Made by a program: the position numbers and the translations under genes
Notes under the pieces: generated by a model
Database searches by the model: none
The model's input: the letters and a program-made list of their open reading frames with translations, nothing else
What the model was told of the DNA's origin: nothing
Source: Pseudomonadota bacterium
GTDB taxonomy: Bacteria > Pseudomonadota > Alphaproteobacteria > Ferrovibrionales > Ferrovibrionaceae
NCBI GenBank assembly: GCA_023434425.1
Contig: JAEYSS010000142.1
Location: 1-42,714 of the forward strand
Direction of reading: 5' to 3'
DNA: 42,714 nucleotides
In this document: positions 24,278 to 31,419 of the stretch, in pieces
Numbering within the stretch: the stretch's first letter is position 1
Layout: each line of letters starts with the position of its first letter

Positions 24278-25678
24278 ATGTCCAGCCCGCAACTGCCCAA
24301 CTCGATGGCCGCCCGCGACATCGCCCATGTGCTGCATCCCTATACCAACCTGGTGAAGCATGAGGCAGTCGGCCCGCTGGTGATCGAGCGCGGCAAGGGC
24401 ATCTACGTCTACGACGACCAGGACAAGGAATATATCGAGGGCATGGCCGGCCTGTGGTGTGCCGGGCTGGGCTTCAGTGAATCGGCGCTGGTCGATGCCG
24501 CCGTCGAGCAGATGCGCAAGCTGCCCTACTATCACGGCTTCGGCCACAAGACGACCGGACCGGTGGTGGAACTGGCCGAGAAGCTGAAGGCGATGAGCCC
24601 GCTGCCGGTCGGCAAGATCTTTTTTGCTGAAGGCGGCTCGGGTGCCAACGACACGCTGATCAAGCTGATCTGGTACTACAACAACGCGCGCGGCCGCACC
24701 GACAAGAAGACCATCCTGTCGCGCATCAAGGGCTATCACGGCGTGACGGTGGCCAGCGCCAGCCTCACCGGCCTGCCGGCCAATCACAAGGACTTCGACC
24801 TGCCGATCGCGCGTATCAAGCATGTCGACTGTCCGCATTACTACCGCTTCGCGCAGGATGGCGAGAGCGAGGCCGAGTTCGTCGCCCGGCTGGCGAAGAA
24901 CCTGGAAGACTTCATCCTGGCGGAGGGTCCGGACACCGTCGCGGCCTTCTTCGCCGAGCCGGTCATGGGCGCCGGCGGCGTGATCCTGCCGCCGAAGGAT
25001 TATTTCCCGGCGATCCAGAAAGTGCTCAGGAAATACGACATCCTGACGGTGTCGGATGAAGTGATCTGCGGCTTCGGCCGCACCGGCAACTGGTGGGGCG
25101 CACAGACCTTCGGCTACCAGCCCGATTTCATCTCCTGCGCCAAGCAGCTGTCCAGCGCCTATCTGCCGATCTCGGCCGTGCTGGTGCCGGAACATGTCTT
25201 CGAGGCGATCCGCGACAATTCCGGCAAGATCGGCACGTTCGGCCATGGCTTCACCTATGGCGGCCATCCGGTGGCCGCCGCCGTCGCGCTGCGTACGCTG
25301 CAGATCTACGAAGAGCGCGACATGCTCGGCCATGTCAACGCCGTGGCGCCGCGCTTCCAGGCCCGCATTCGCAAACTGGGCGATCATCCGCTGGTCGGCG
25401 AGGCGCGCGGCACCGGCCTGATCGGCGCGGCCGAACTGGTTGCCGACAAAAAGACCCGGCGCAGCTTCGCGCCCACCGCCGGCGTCGGCGCCGCCTGCAT
25501 GAACTTCGCGCAGGAGGAAGGCCTGATCATTCGCGCCATGGCCGGCGACGTGATCGGCTTCTGCCCGCCGATGATCATCACCGACAGCGAGATCGACGAA
25601 ATGTTCGACCGTTTCGAGCGCGCGCTGACGAAGACAATGTCCTGGGTGTCTCAGCAGGGCCTGAACGCGGCGGCGTGA
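24278..25678 (+). CDS. Class III PLP-dependent aminotransferase (omega-transaminase type)
   Basis: A 466-residue PLP enzyme that moves an amino group from an amine or omega-amino acid to a keto acid. The ATG at 24278 (MSSPQLPNSM) is preferred over an upstream start that adds an improbable leader. Motifs: HPYTNLVKHEAVGPLVI at the N-terminus, FFAEGGSGANDTLIKLIWYY in the cofactor region, KGYHGVTVASASLTG, DEVICGFGRTGNWWGAQTFG, and the Schiff-base Lys289 in SCAKQLSSAYLPISAV. The C-terminus has GEARGTGLIGAAELV. The sequence style resembles the aspartate aminotransferase family proteins annotated as putrescine- or pyruvate-dependent transaminases. Confidence 0.92.
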   Translation: MSSPQLPNSMAARDIAHVLHPYTNLVKHEAVGPLVIERGKGIYVYDDQDKEYIEGMAGLWCAGLGFSESALVDAAVEQMRKLPYYHGFGHKTTGPVVELAEKLKAMSPLPVGKIFFAEGGSGANDTLIKLIWYYNNARGRTDKKTILSRIKGYHGVTVASASLTGLPANHKDFDLPIARIKHVDCPHYYRFAQDGESEAEFVARLAKNLEDFILAEGPDTVAAFFAEPVMGAGGVILPPKDYFPAIQKVLRKYDILTVSDEVICGFGRTGNWWGAQTFGYQPDFISCAKQLSSAYLPISAVLVPEHVFEAIRDNSGKIGTFGHGFTYGGHPVAAAVALRTLQIYEERDMLGHVNAVAPRFQARIRKLGDHPLVGEARGTGLIGAAELVADKKTRRSFAPTAGVGAACMNFAQEEGLIIRAMAGDVIGFCPPMIITDSEIDEMFDRFERALTKTMSWVSQQGLNAAA

Positions 25679-25733
25679 TCTGACGTCCCGCGCATACCGG
25701 GCCGTGCGCGGCATACTATCCTTTTGGCGGAGT

Positions 25734-25757
25734 AACCGGCCGGTTCCCGCACGGGAA
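25734..25757. promoter_or_regulatory. Two overlapping palindromes upstream of the unknown HTH protein
   Basis: AACCGGCCGGTT (25734-25745) is a perfect 12-bp palindrome and TTCCCGCACGGGAA (25744-25757) a second one with 6-bp arms. They share two bases and lie 47-70 bases before the ATG at 25804. There is no T-tract, so they look more like an operator pair than a terminator for the preceding gene. Confidence 0.5.
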
Positions 25758-25803
25758 GAGTATGTTAAGGTTAACTCAACATTGACCAGCCAGTATCGCG
25801 CGG

Positions 25804-26649
25804 ATGATCGTCGAGAATCAGCAGCACAATCAGGAAGCCAACGAGCTGGTCTCGCGTATCGAGCAGCGCGCCATGCAGATCTTCAAGTTCACCGAAGACG
25901 TGAACGAGAAGCGTAACACCGTCACGGGTTTCCGCAAATTCTCCACGCTGGTCGACGATTTCCATCAGGCCGCCGAAGTTGCCGAGGGCCGGTTGTCCGT
26001 GCTCAAGACCGGACGGCGCGATGAACTGCGCCGCTTTGTGTCGCAGCTGCGCGCGAAGATCCTGAAGGTCGAGATCGACGTCAAGCAGAGCTATCTGGAA
26101 AACCTGATCGAGGCACGCACCGCCCTGCCCTATGGCGCGCGCGAATTCTTTGGCTCGCGGCTCAAGCGACTGGAAGAACTCAGCAGCCTGCTGGTCGATG
26201 GCCCCGAGGCCGGCGGCACCGCCGACCAGCTGCTCGTCCATATGCGCAATATGCTGAATCACCTGATGGAGCAGGCGCCGCAGCTGGAAGTCTTCGAGCG
26301 CGATCCCGACTGGCGGCCGCCGCAGCGCAGCGTGCCCACCGGCCGGCCGGCGGCCGCGCCCGCACCGCCGCGTCAGAAAGCGCCGGCCACGCCCGAGATC
26401 AAGCCGATCCGCCTGACCGGCCGCGACGAATGGGGCCGCGTTTTCCTCGACAAGGGGTCGTTCGACCAGATCACGGTGGCCTGCCGGGCCCGCGGCATCA
26501 ACCTCGACCAGGTTGCCTCGAAACTGGGCATCACGCGGGTGGCCCTCACCCTGATTCTGAACGGTCAGGATCCGATTGCGCGCAACCAGCTGGACGTGCT
26601 GCACCGGATTATTAACAACTACAATACCACCACCGGCGAAATGGGATGA
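25804..26649 (+). CDS. Unknown protein with C-terminal HTH-like segment
   Basis: A 281-residue protein I cannot assign. The first 170 residues are charged and helical with coiled-coil character (EANELVSRIEQRAMQIFKFT, EVAEGRLSVLKTGRRDEL). A Pro/Ala linker follows near 180-200 (PTGRPAAAPAPPRQKAPATP). The last 75 residues contain ITVACRARGINLDQVASKLG and ITRVALTLILNGQDPI, which read like a helix-turn-helix of the XRE type (LG.TR..L..IL.G). A DNA-binding or nucleoid-linked role is an inference. There is no clear Shine-Dalgarno sequence. The pair of palindromes upstream would suit autoregulation. Confidence 0.72.
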   Translation: MIVENQQHNQEANELVSRIEQRAMQIFKFTEDVNEKRNTVTGFRKFSTLVDDFHQAAEVAEGRLSVLKTGRRDELRRFVSQLRAKILKVEIDVKQSYLENLIEARTALPYGAREFFGSRLKRLEELSSLLVDGPEAGGTADQLLVHMRNMLNHLMEQAPQLEVFERDPDWRPPQRSVPTGRPAAAPAPPRQKAPATPEIKPIRLTGRDEWGRVFLDKGSFDQITVACRARGINLDQVASKLGITRVALTLILNGQDPIARNQLDVLHRIINNYNTTTGEMG

Positions 26650-26739
26650 CCGACAGTCGCCCGCATCGGCAATAATTGTTCAAATTGCTGAATTTACGAC
26701 TTTTTTCCTGACTTTGGCCAAAGCCCTCGTCTATAAATG

Positions 26740-26763
26740 GCCCCGGTCGCCGGCCGGGGCTTT
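26740..26763 (+). terminator. Possible weak terminator before the TRAP genes
   Basis: GCCCCGG (26740-26746) pairs with CCGGGGC (26754-26760) around a seven-base loop, followed by only TTT. The 259-base gap 26650-26908 otherwise shows AT-rich sequence at its left end and no gene. Confidence 0.45.
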
Positions 26764-26908
26764 ATCGGACGACCCGCATAGCATAAAACGCCCCGCAAAC
26801 AGGGAACGCTGGTACCGGGCCGTCTCCGCTGACAGGCACGGCGCCAATGACTGGATCGATCGGGTCACGACGGCCGCAACAGGCCTGCTGTGAAGGGGGA
26901 TGATTTGC

Positions 26909-27472
26909 ATGCGTTTGTTACTGGCTTTCAGCTCGGCCGTTGACCGCCTCAACGACTGGGTCGGTCGCGTTATCTACTGGGCGATCCTGGTCGCCGTGGT
27001 CATCAGTGCCGGCAATGCCTCGGTACGCTACCTTTTCCATACCAGTTCGAATGCCTGGCTCGAGGTGCAGTGGTACCTCTTCTCCATGGTCTTCCTGCTC
27101 TGCGCCGGCTACACGCTGCTGCGCAACGAGCATATCCGCATCGACGTGATCGTCGGCCGCTTCTCCGAGAAGACGCTGACCTGGATCGACATTATCGGCA
27201 CCGTCTTCTTCCTGCTGCCGATGTCGATCATCATCATGTACCTGTCCTGGCCGGCGCTGGTCGATTCCTTCGTCCGCCACGAGATGTCGAGCGATGCCGG
27301 CGGCCTGATCCGCTGGCCGGTCAAGCTGCTGATCCCGGTCGGGTTCCTGCTGCTGGTGCTGCAGGGCCTGTCGGAACTGATCAAGCGCATCGCCTTCCTG
27401 CAGGGCCTGATCCCGAACCCGGCGCCCAAGAAACACGACGCCCACAGCCCCGCCGACGGCGCCGCGGAGTAA
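26909..27472 (+). CDS. TRAP transporter small permease (DctQ)
   Basis: A 187-residue inner-membrane protein with four hydrophobic segments (VIYWAILVAVVISAGNA, WYLFSMVFLLCAGYTLL, IIGTVFFLLPMSIIIMYL, LIPVGFLLLVLQGLSEL). EVQWYLFSMVFLLCAGYTLL followed by NEHIRIDVI is the DctQ signature for small TRAP permeases. AAGGGGG lies nine bases before ATG 26909. The five-base gap to the large permease and the same strand indicate an operon. TRAP systems import organic acids such as C4-dicarboxylates or sialic acid using a sodium gradient; substrate choice depends on the periplasmic DctP protein, which is not in the window. Confidence 0.92.
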   Translation: MRLLLAFSSAVDRLNDWVGRVIYWAILVAVVISAGNASVRYLFHTSSNAWLEVQWYLFSMVFLLCAGYTLLRNEHIRIDVIVGRFSEKTLTWIDIIGTVFFLLPMSIIIMYLSWPALVDSFVRHEMSSDAGGLIRWPVKLLIPVGFLLLVLQGLSELIKRIAFLQGLIPNPAPKKHDAHSPADGAAE

Positions 27473-27477
27473 TCGAC

Positions 27478-29031
27478 ATGACTCAGTTCTTTATCGACAA
27501 CATGGCGCCGCTGATGTTTGTGGCGCTGGTCTTCTTCCTGCTGTTCGGCTACCCGGTCGCCTTTGCGCTGGCCGCCAACGGCCTGCTGTTCGCCTTCATC
27601 GGCATCGAGCTCGGCCTGCTGACTCCGGCCCTGCTGCAGGCGCTGCCCGAACGCGTGTTCGGCATCATGCGCAACGACACGCTGCTGGCGATTCCCTTCT
27701 TCACCTTCATGGGCCTGATCCTCGAACGATCCGGCATGGCGGAAGACCTGCTCGACACCATCGGCCAGTTATTCGGCCCGATGCGCGGCGGCCTGGCCTA
27801 TGCCGTGATCTTCGTCGGCGCCCTGCTGGCGGCGACCACCGGCGTCGTGGCGGCCTCGGTGATCTCGATGGGCCTGATCTCGCTGCCGATCATGCTGCGC
27901 TACGGCTACGACCGCCGCCTGGCGACCGGCGTGATCGCCGCGTCGGGCACGCTGGCGCAGATCATCCCGCCCAGCCTGGTGCTGATCATCATGGCCGACC
28001 AGCTCGGCCGCTCGGTCGGCGACATGTATGCCGGCGCGCTGATCCCGGGCCTGGTGCTGTCCTCGCTCTATGCCGGCTACATCCTCCTGATCACTATCAT
28101 CTTCCCGAAACGCGCCCCGGCCCTGCCGCCGGAAGCCCGCACGCTGCATGGCATGCAGCTTGTCATCCGCGTGCTGGTCTCGCTGGTACCGCCGCTGGTG
28201 CTGATCTTCCTGGTGCTGGGCACCATCTTCATCGGCGTCGCGACGCCGACCGAAGGCGGCGCCATGGGCGCGGCCGGCGCACTGATCCTGGCGCTGATGA
28301 AGCGCAAGCTGGACTGGTCGCTGCTGCGCCAAGCCATGGACACGACGGCCAAGCTCTCGGCCTTCGTCATCTTTATCCTGATCGGGTCGACCGTGTTCGG
28401 CCTGACCTTCCGCGCGGTGAACGGCGACCTCTGGGTCGAGCATCTGCTGACCAGCCTGCCCGGCGGCCAGATCGGCTTCCTGATCGTCGTCAACATCATG
28501 GTCTTCCTGCTCGCCTTCTTCCTCGATTTCTTCGAGCTGGCCTTCATCGTCGTGCCGCTGCTCGGCCCGGCGGCGGAAAAGCTGGGTATCGACCTGATCT
28601 GGTTCGGCGTGCTTCTGGGCGTGAACATGCAGACCTCGTTCATGCATCCGCCGTTTGGCTTCGCGCTGTTCTACCTGCGCAGCGTCGCGCCGGTGGCGGA
28701 CTATATCGACAAGGTGACCGGCAAGCTGATCCCGAAAATCACCACCGGCCAGATCTATTGGGGCGCGGTGCCTTTCGTGTGCATCCAGATCATCATGGTC
28801 GGCCTGGTGATCGCCTTCCCCGAGATGGTGACCGGCATGCTGGATCGCGGCAGCGGCATCGACCCGAACACGATCCAGATCGAAATCCCGATGGATCCGT
28901 CCGGCAGCGAGAATCCCTATGCCACGCAGGAGGAGCCTTCCTTCGGGGAGACTGAAAGCGACGAGGCCCCCGCCGAGGAAGAAGCCGAAGAAGGCGAAGA
29001 AGAAGAAGAAGAAGAAACCAAGGCCGACTGA
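27478..29031 (+). CDS. TRAP transporter large permease (DctM) with an acidic C-terminal tail
   Basis: A 517-residue polytopic transport subunit. The start is the ATG five bases after the dctQ stop. DctM features include LLFGYPVAFALAANGLLFAF at the N-terminus, IPFFTFMGLILERSGMAEDL, GALLAATTGVVAASVISMGL, PSLVLIIMADQLGRSVGDMY and the C-terminal GVNMQTSFMHPPFGFALFYL. The final 40 residues leave the family: NPYATQEEPSFGETESDEAP, then a run dominated by Glu up to ETKAD, coded largely by GAA triplets near 28996-29020. Typical DctM proteins are about 430 residues, so this is a long variant of the type with an enlarged periplasmic or cytoplasmic insert plus tail. An intrinsic terminator follows. Confidence 0.93.
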   Translation: MTQFFIDNMAPLMFVALVFFLLFGYPVAFALAANGLLFAFIGIELGLLTPALLQALPERVFGIMRNDTLLAIPFFTFMGLILERSGMAEDLLDTIGQLFGPMRGGLAYAVIFVGALLAATTGVVAASVISMGLISLPIMLRYGYDRRLATGVIAASGTLAQIIPPSLVLIIMADQLGRSVGDMYAGALIPGLVLSSLYAGYILLITIIFPKRAPALPPEARTLHGMQLVIRVLVSLVPPLVLIFLVLGTIFIGVATPTEGGAMGAAGALILALMKRKLDWSLLRQAMDTTAKLSAFVIFILIGSTVFGLTFRAVNGDLWVEHLLTSLPGGQIGFLIVVNIMVFLLAFFLDFFELAFIVVPLLGPAAEKLGIDLIWFGVLLGVNMQTSFMHPPFGFALFYLRSVAPVADYIDKVTGKLIPKITTGQIYWGAVPFVCIQIIMVGLVIAFPEMVTGMLDRGSGIDPNTIQIEIPMDPSGSENPYATQEEPSFGETESDEAPAEEEAEEGEEEEEEETKAD

Positions 29032-29050
29032 TTTCGGCCCTGATCCAGGA

Positions 29051-29089
29051 AGCCCGGCCCCAGGGAGATTTTCCGGGCCGGGCTTTTTT
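29051..29089 (+). terminator. Intrinsic terminator after the TRAP operon
   Basis: AGCCCGGCCC (29051-29060) pairs perfectly with GGGCCGGGCT (29075-29084) and runs into TTTTTT. It lies 19 bases past the dctM stop and just before the convergent end of the sugar dehydrogenase gene. Confidence 0.92.
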
Positions 29090-29093
29090 ATGT

Positions 29094-30215
29094 CTACCTG
29101 GCCGGCTCGAGCCGGAGGATGCGGCCGCGCGGACTGTCGGTGGCGACATAGAGATATCCGTCCGGCCCGTCGCGCACATCGCGGATCGTGTCGCCGAGTT
29201 CGATCCGCTCCTGTTTCACCACGCGGATGCCATCCAGCACAATCCGGTGCAGCGTGCCGAATTTCAGCGAGCCCACGAAAAGATTGCCGCGCCAGGCCGG
29301 GATTTTGCCGCCGGTGTAGAAGGCCATGCCGGACGGCGCGATCGACGGCGTCCAGTGCAGCAGCGGCTGTTCCATGCCCGGCGCCGCGGTGCCGACGCCG
29401 ATCCTGGCGCCGGAATAGTCGATGCCATGGGTGATCACCGGCCAGCCGTAATTCCGGCCGCGTTCCGGGATGTTGATCTCGTCACCGCCCTGCGCGCCAT
29501 GTTCATGCAGCCAGACCGCGCCGGTCTGCGGATGCCGCGCCATACCCTGGATGTTGCGATGACCCCAGGACCAGATTTCCGGCCGTGCGTCGTTGCGCCC
29601 GCGGAAGGGATTGTCGGCCGGCACGCGGCCGTCCTTTTCGAGCCGGATCAGCTTGCCGAGATGGCTGTTCAGGTTCTGCGCTTCATCGCGGCGATAGCGT
29701 TCGCCGAGGCCGAGCCACAGTTTGCCGTCCGGCCCCACCACCACGCGGCTGCCGAAATGCAGCCCGCCGGACAGTTTCGGCTGCTGGCGGAACAGCACTT
29801 TGACATCGCGCAATTCGGCATCGGCCAAAACCGCACTGGCCAGGGCAGTACCAGCACCGCCCTCGCCGGGTTCGGCATAGGTGAAGTAGATGGTCCGGTT
29901 GCGCGCAAACTCCGGATCGAGCGTCACATCGAGCAGGCCGCCCTGTCCGCTGTCGAACACCCTCGGCACGTTGCCCAGCGGCGGCGAGACCTGGCCATCC
30001 TTCACCACGCGCATCGCGCCCGGACGTTCCGTCACCAGCAGGCGGCCATCGGGCAGGAAGGCAAAGCCCCAGGGATTCTCCAACCCGCTCGCCACCGTCA
30101 CGGCGCGCACGGTGGCGTCCTGCGTGCGGAGCGTGGGCGCCTGCGCAGGCTGGGCGGCGGTGGCGCCCGCGCCAAGCGCAAAGCTTACGATTCCGGCAAA
30201 AGCGATCCTGCGCAT
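29094..30215 (-). CDS. Exported PQQ-dependent sugar dehydrogenase (soluble aldose type)
   Basis: A 373-residue periplasmic six-bladed beta-propeller of the GDH2/YliI (aldose sugar dehydrogenase) family, which oxidises aldoses with PQQ. The ATG at 30215 has GGAG five bases upstream and starts a signal peptide (MRRIAFAGIVSFALGAGATA, cleavage near AQPAQA). Motifs: LENPWGFAFLPDGRLLVTER, GQGGLLDVTLDP, HFGSRVVVGPDGKLWLGLG, HRNIQGMARHPQTGAVWLHE with the active-site His, GGDEINIPERGRNYGWPVIT, and APSGMAFYTGGKIPAWRGNL. The open frame upstream of this ATG runs into low-complexity repeats and is not coding. No PQQ biosynthesis genes are visible nearby. Confidence 0.9.
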   Translation of the reverse strand: MRRIAFAGIVSFALGAGATAAQPAQAPTLRTQDATVRAVTVASGLENPWGFAFLPDGRLLVTERPGAMRVVKDGQVSPPLGNVPRVFDSGQGGLLDVTLDPEFARNRTIYFTYAEPGEGGAGTALASAVLADAELRDVKVLFRQQPKLSGGLHFGSRVVVGPDGKLWLGLGERYRRDEAQNLNSHLGKLIRLEKDGRVPADNPFRGRNDARPEIWSWGHRNIQGMARHPQTGAVWLHEHGAQGGDEINIPERGRNYGWPVITHGIDYSGARIGVGTAAPGMEQPLLHWTPSIAPSGMAFYTGGKIPAWRGNLFVGSLKFGTLHRIVLDGIRVVKQERIELGDTIRDVRDGPDGYLYVATDSPRGRILRLEPAR

Positions 30216-30241
30216 GAGGGCTCCGTCCCGATCCCGACAGG

Positions 30242-30272
30242 GTTCAAGATAAATCCGGAGACCGGATTGAAC
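30242..30272 (-). repeat. Hairpin in the leader of the sugar dehydrogenase gene
   Basis: AATCCGG (30252-30258) and CCGGATT (30262-30268) are separated by AGA, and outer GTTC/GAAC bases extend the stem with a bulge. It lies 27 bases upstream of the ATG in the transcript and could affect stability or translation. Confidence 0.5.
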
Positions 30273-30276
30273 AGGG

Positions 30277-30410
30277 CTTCGCTCATGTTCGTTTCGCTTC
30301 GCCGGTGTTCGTTCCGCTTCGTTTGAGCATCGTTTGGCTTCGCTGGTGTTCGTAAGCCTTCGTTTGAGCATCGTTTGTGTTCGCTGGCGTTCGTGGCGGT
30401 TCGCTGGCGC
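30277..30410. repeat. TTCG-rich degenerate repeats with a 41-bp period
   Basis: The 20-mer CTTCGTTTGAGCATCGTTTG occurs exactly at 30317-30336 and 30358-30377, 41 bases apart. The flanks (CTTCGCTGGTGTTCG, GTTCGCTGGCGTTCG) are near repeats, and short TTCG motifs recur every 8-13 bases across the block. On both strands this yields repetitive open frames that do not look like proteins. It fills most of the 264-base gap between the dehydrogenase start and the small HTH gene. Confidence 0.75.
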
Positions 30411-30420
30411 TGCCAATGCA

Positions 30421-30499
30421 TATCGGCACATATCGGCACATATCGGCACATATCGGCGCATATCCCGACACATCGGGCCCTATCGTCCGGCATCGCCGC
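30421..30499. repeat. 10-bp tandem array (TATCGGCACA)
   Basis: Three perfect TATCGGCACA units (30421-30450) are followed by TATCGGCGCA, TATCCCGACA, CATCGGGCCC, TATCGTCCGG and CATCGCCGCT, all in strict 10-base phase. The (T/C)ATCG core therefore recurs about eight times, and the last units run into the 3' end of the small HTH gene. The period is close to one helical turn. Confidence 0.8.
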
Positions 30500-30737
30500 T
30501 CCCCGTCCGGGCGATCTGCAGCGCCAGCCCCAGAACATGGCGGCTTTGTCCGGCCTGCCGGACCAGATTGCGAAAATGATCGCTGGTCTCAAAGTGGCGC
30601 CACAGCCGGTCTTCGGAAATGCCGAGGGCGGCCGCCGCAGCCGCCGGCGTCTGACCGGCTGCGATCAGCCGTGCAGCCTGCCGCCAGTCGATATACCGCC
30701 GGGGCCGGCGACCGGCCCCATCTGCTGTCCCTGACAT
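30480..30737 (-). CDS. Small helix-turn-helix protein
   Basis: An 85-residue protein. The ATG at 30737 has GGAGGCAAG just upstream, and a good sigma-70 promoter lies 29 bases before it. After a basic Arg/Gly N-terminus (GAGRRPRRY) the sequence YIDWRQAARLIAAGQTPAAA then AAALGISEDRLWRHFETSD forms a helix-turn-helix like those of Fis/homeodomain-like or terminase small-subunit proteins. The C-terminus (HFRNLVRQAGQSRHVLGLAL) is another helix. It is probably a DNA-binding regulator; the target is unknown. Its 3' end is built from the decaying 10-bp array. Confidence 0.65.
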   Translation of the reverse strand: MSGTADGAGRRPRRYIDWRQAARLIAAGQTPAAAAAALGISEDRLWRHFETSDHFRNLVRQAGQSRHVLGLALQIARTGSGDAGR

Positions 30738-30765
30738 CTTGCCTCCGGCAGTGGTGTGTAAGAAC

Positions 30766-30794
30766 ATAATATGTACAAATAGGCCCATAGTCAA
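30766..30794 (-). promoter_or_regulatory. Sigma-70 promoter of the small HTH gene
   Basis: On the minus strand TTGACT (30794-30789) and TATTAT (30771-30766) are separated by exactly 17 bases. Transcription would start near 30759, giving a short leader with the GGAGG site before ATG 30737. Confidence 0.7.
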
Positions 30795-30806
30795 TATCCA
30801 GCCCGC

Positions 30807-30854
30807 TTGACAGCAACTGTCTTAGATAATAGACGATTGTCTCATGTCTGAGAC
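30807..30854 (+). promoter_or_regulatory. XRE-cupin promoter with twin GTCT-N8-AGAC operators
   Basis: TTGACA at 30807-30812 is a perfect -35 box; the element 17 bases on (TAGACG, 30830-30835) is a poor -10. Two 16-bp half-site pairs of the form GTCT, eight bases, AGAC lie at 30819-30834 and 30839-30854, exactly 20 bases apart. The first covers the promoter spacer and the second the start codon; the second is a full GTCTCA/TGAGAC inverted repeat. This suits negative autoregulation by the adjacent XRE protein. It may also influence the divergent HTH gene. Confidence 0.6.
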
Positions 30855-31419
30855 GGACGATATCGAAGGCCGCATTGCTGCCCGGCTGAAGGCCCGGCGC
30901 GAGGAGCTGGGGCTTTCGCTGGCCGACCTGGCCGAGCGCAGCGGCGTGAGCAAGGCGATGATCTCGCGCATCGAGCGCCGGGAAGCCAGCCCGACGGCGG
31001 CCCTGCTCGGACGCCTTTGTGCCGGCCTGGACATCACGCTGTCAGGCCTGATGGCCGCCGTGGAAGACAAGAGCCTGGTGCTGCTGAGTGCCGCGGCGCA
31101 GCCCGTCTGGCGCGATCCCGAAACCGGCTTCGAGCGGCGCGCCGTCACCCCGGCCGGCACCGGATCGAGCGTCGAGATCGTGCAGGCGACATTGCCGCCC
31201 GGCGCGAAGATCAGTTACCCCGCCCTGCCCGCCGGCGCCTATGACCAGCATATCCTCGGCGTCAGCGGCGTGCTGCGCTTCAGCAGCGGCGACGACCATT
31301 TCAGTATCGCCGCCGGCGACTGCCTGCACTGCGCGCTGGACCAGCCGCATGTTTTCAGCAACCAGACCGGCGAACCCTGCCGCTATCTCGTGATCATTGC
31401 CCGACGGAAAACCCGATGA
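30844..31419 (+). CDS. XRE family regulator with C-terminal cupin domain
   Basis: A 191-residue regulator. The HTH domain spans about residues 10-65: RLKARREELGLSLADLAERS then GVSKAMISRIERREASPTAA. A cupin follows from about residue 95 to the end, with ISYPALPAGAYDQHILGVSG, GVLRFSSGDDHFSIAAGDCL and HCALDQPHVFSNQTGEPCRY. This HTH_3-cupin_2 architecture is common in regulators of amino-acid, amine or antibiotic-related genes, where the cupin binds a small molecule. The gene is divergent from the small HTH gene and overlaps the acetyltransferase gene by four bases (ATGA), so it probably regulates the acetyltransferases. No Shine-Dalgarno sequence is seen; the transcript could be leaderless. Confidence 0.9.
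   Translation: MSETDDIEGRIAARLKARREELGLSLADLAERSGVSKAMISRIERREASPTAALLGRLCAGLDITLSGLMAAVEDKSLVLLSAAAQPVWRDPETGFERRAVTPAGTGSSVEIVQATLPPGAKISYPALPAGAYDQHILGVSGVLRFSSGDDHFSIAAGDCLHCALDQPHVFSNQTGEPCRYLVIIARRKTR

Noticed and set aside
27070..27477. Upstream extension of the large TRAP permease
   Set aside because: It would run inside dctQ in another frame; the ATG at 27478 starts the family-typical N-terminus.
30421..30499. Possible CRISPR array
   Set aside because: Units are 10 bp, directly abutting and without spacers, and no cas gene is present.
30185..30592. Small repetitive open frames across the 10-bp and TTCG repeats
   Set aside because: The peptides are translations of the DNA repeats (recurring CADMCRY and NEH-type words), with no start signal; the region is treated as non-coding.
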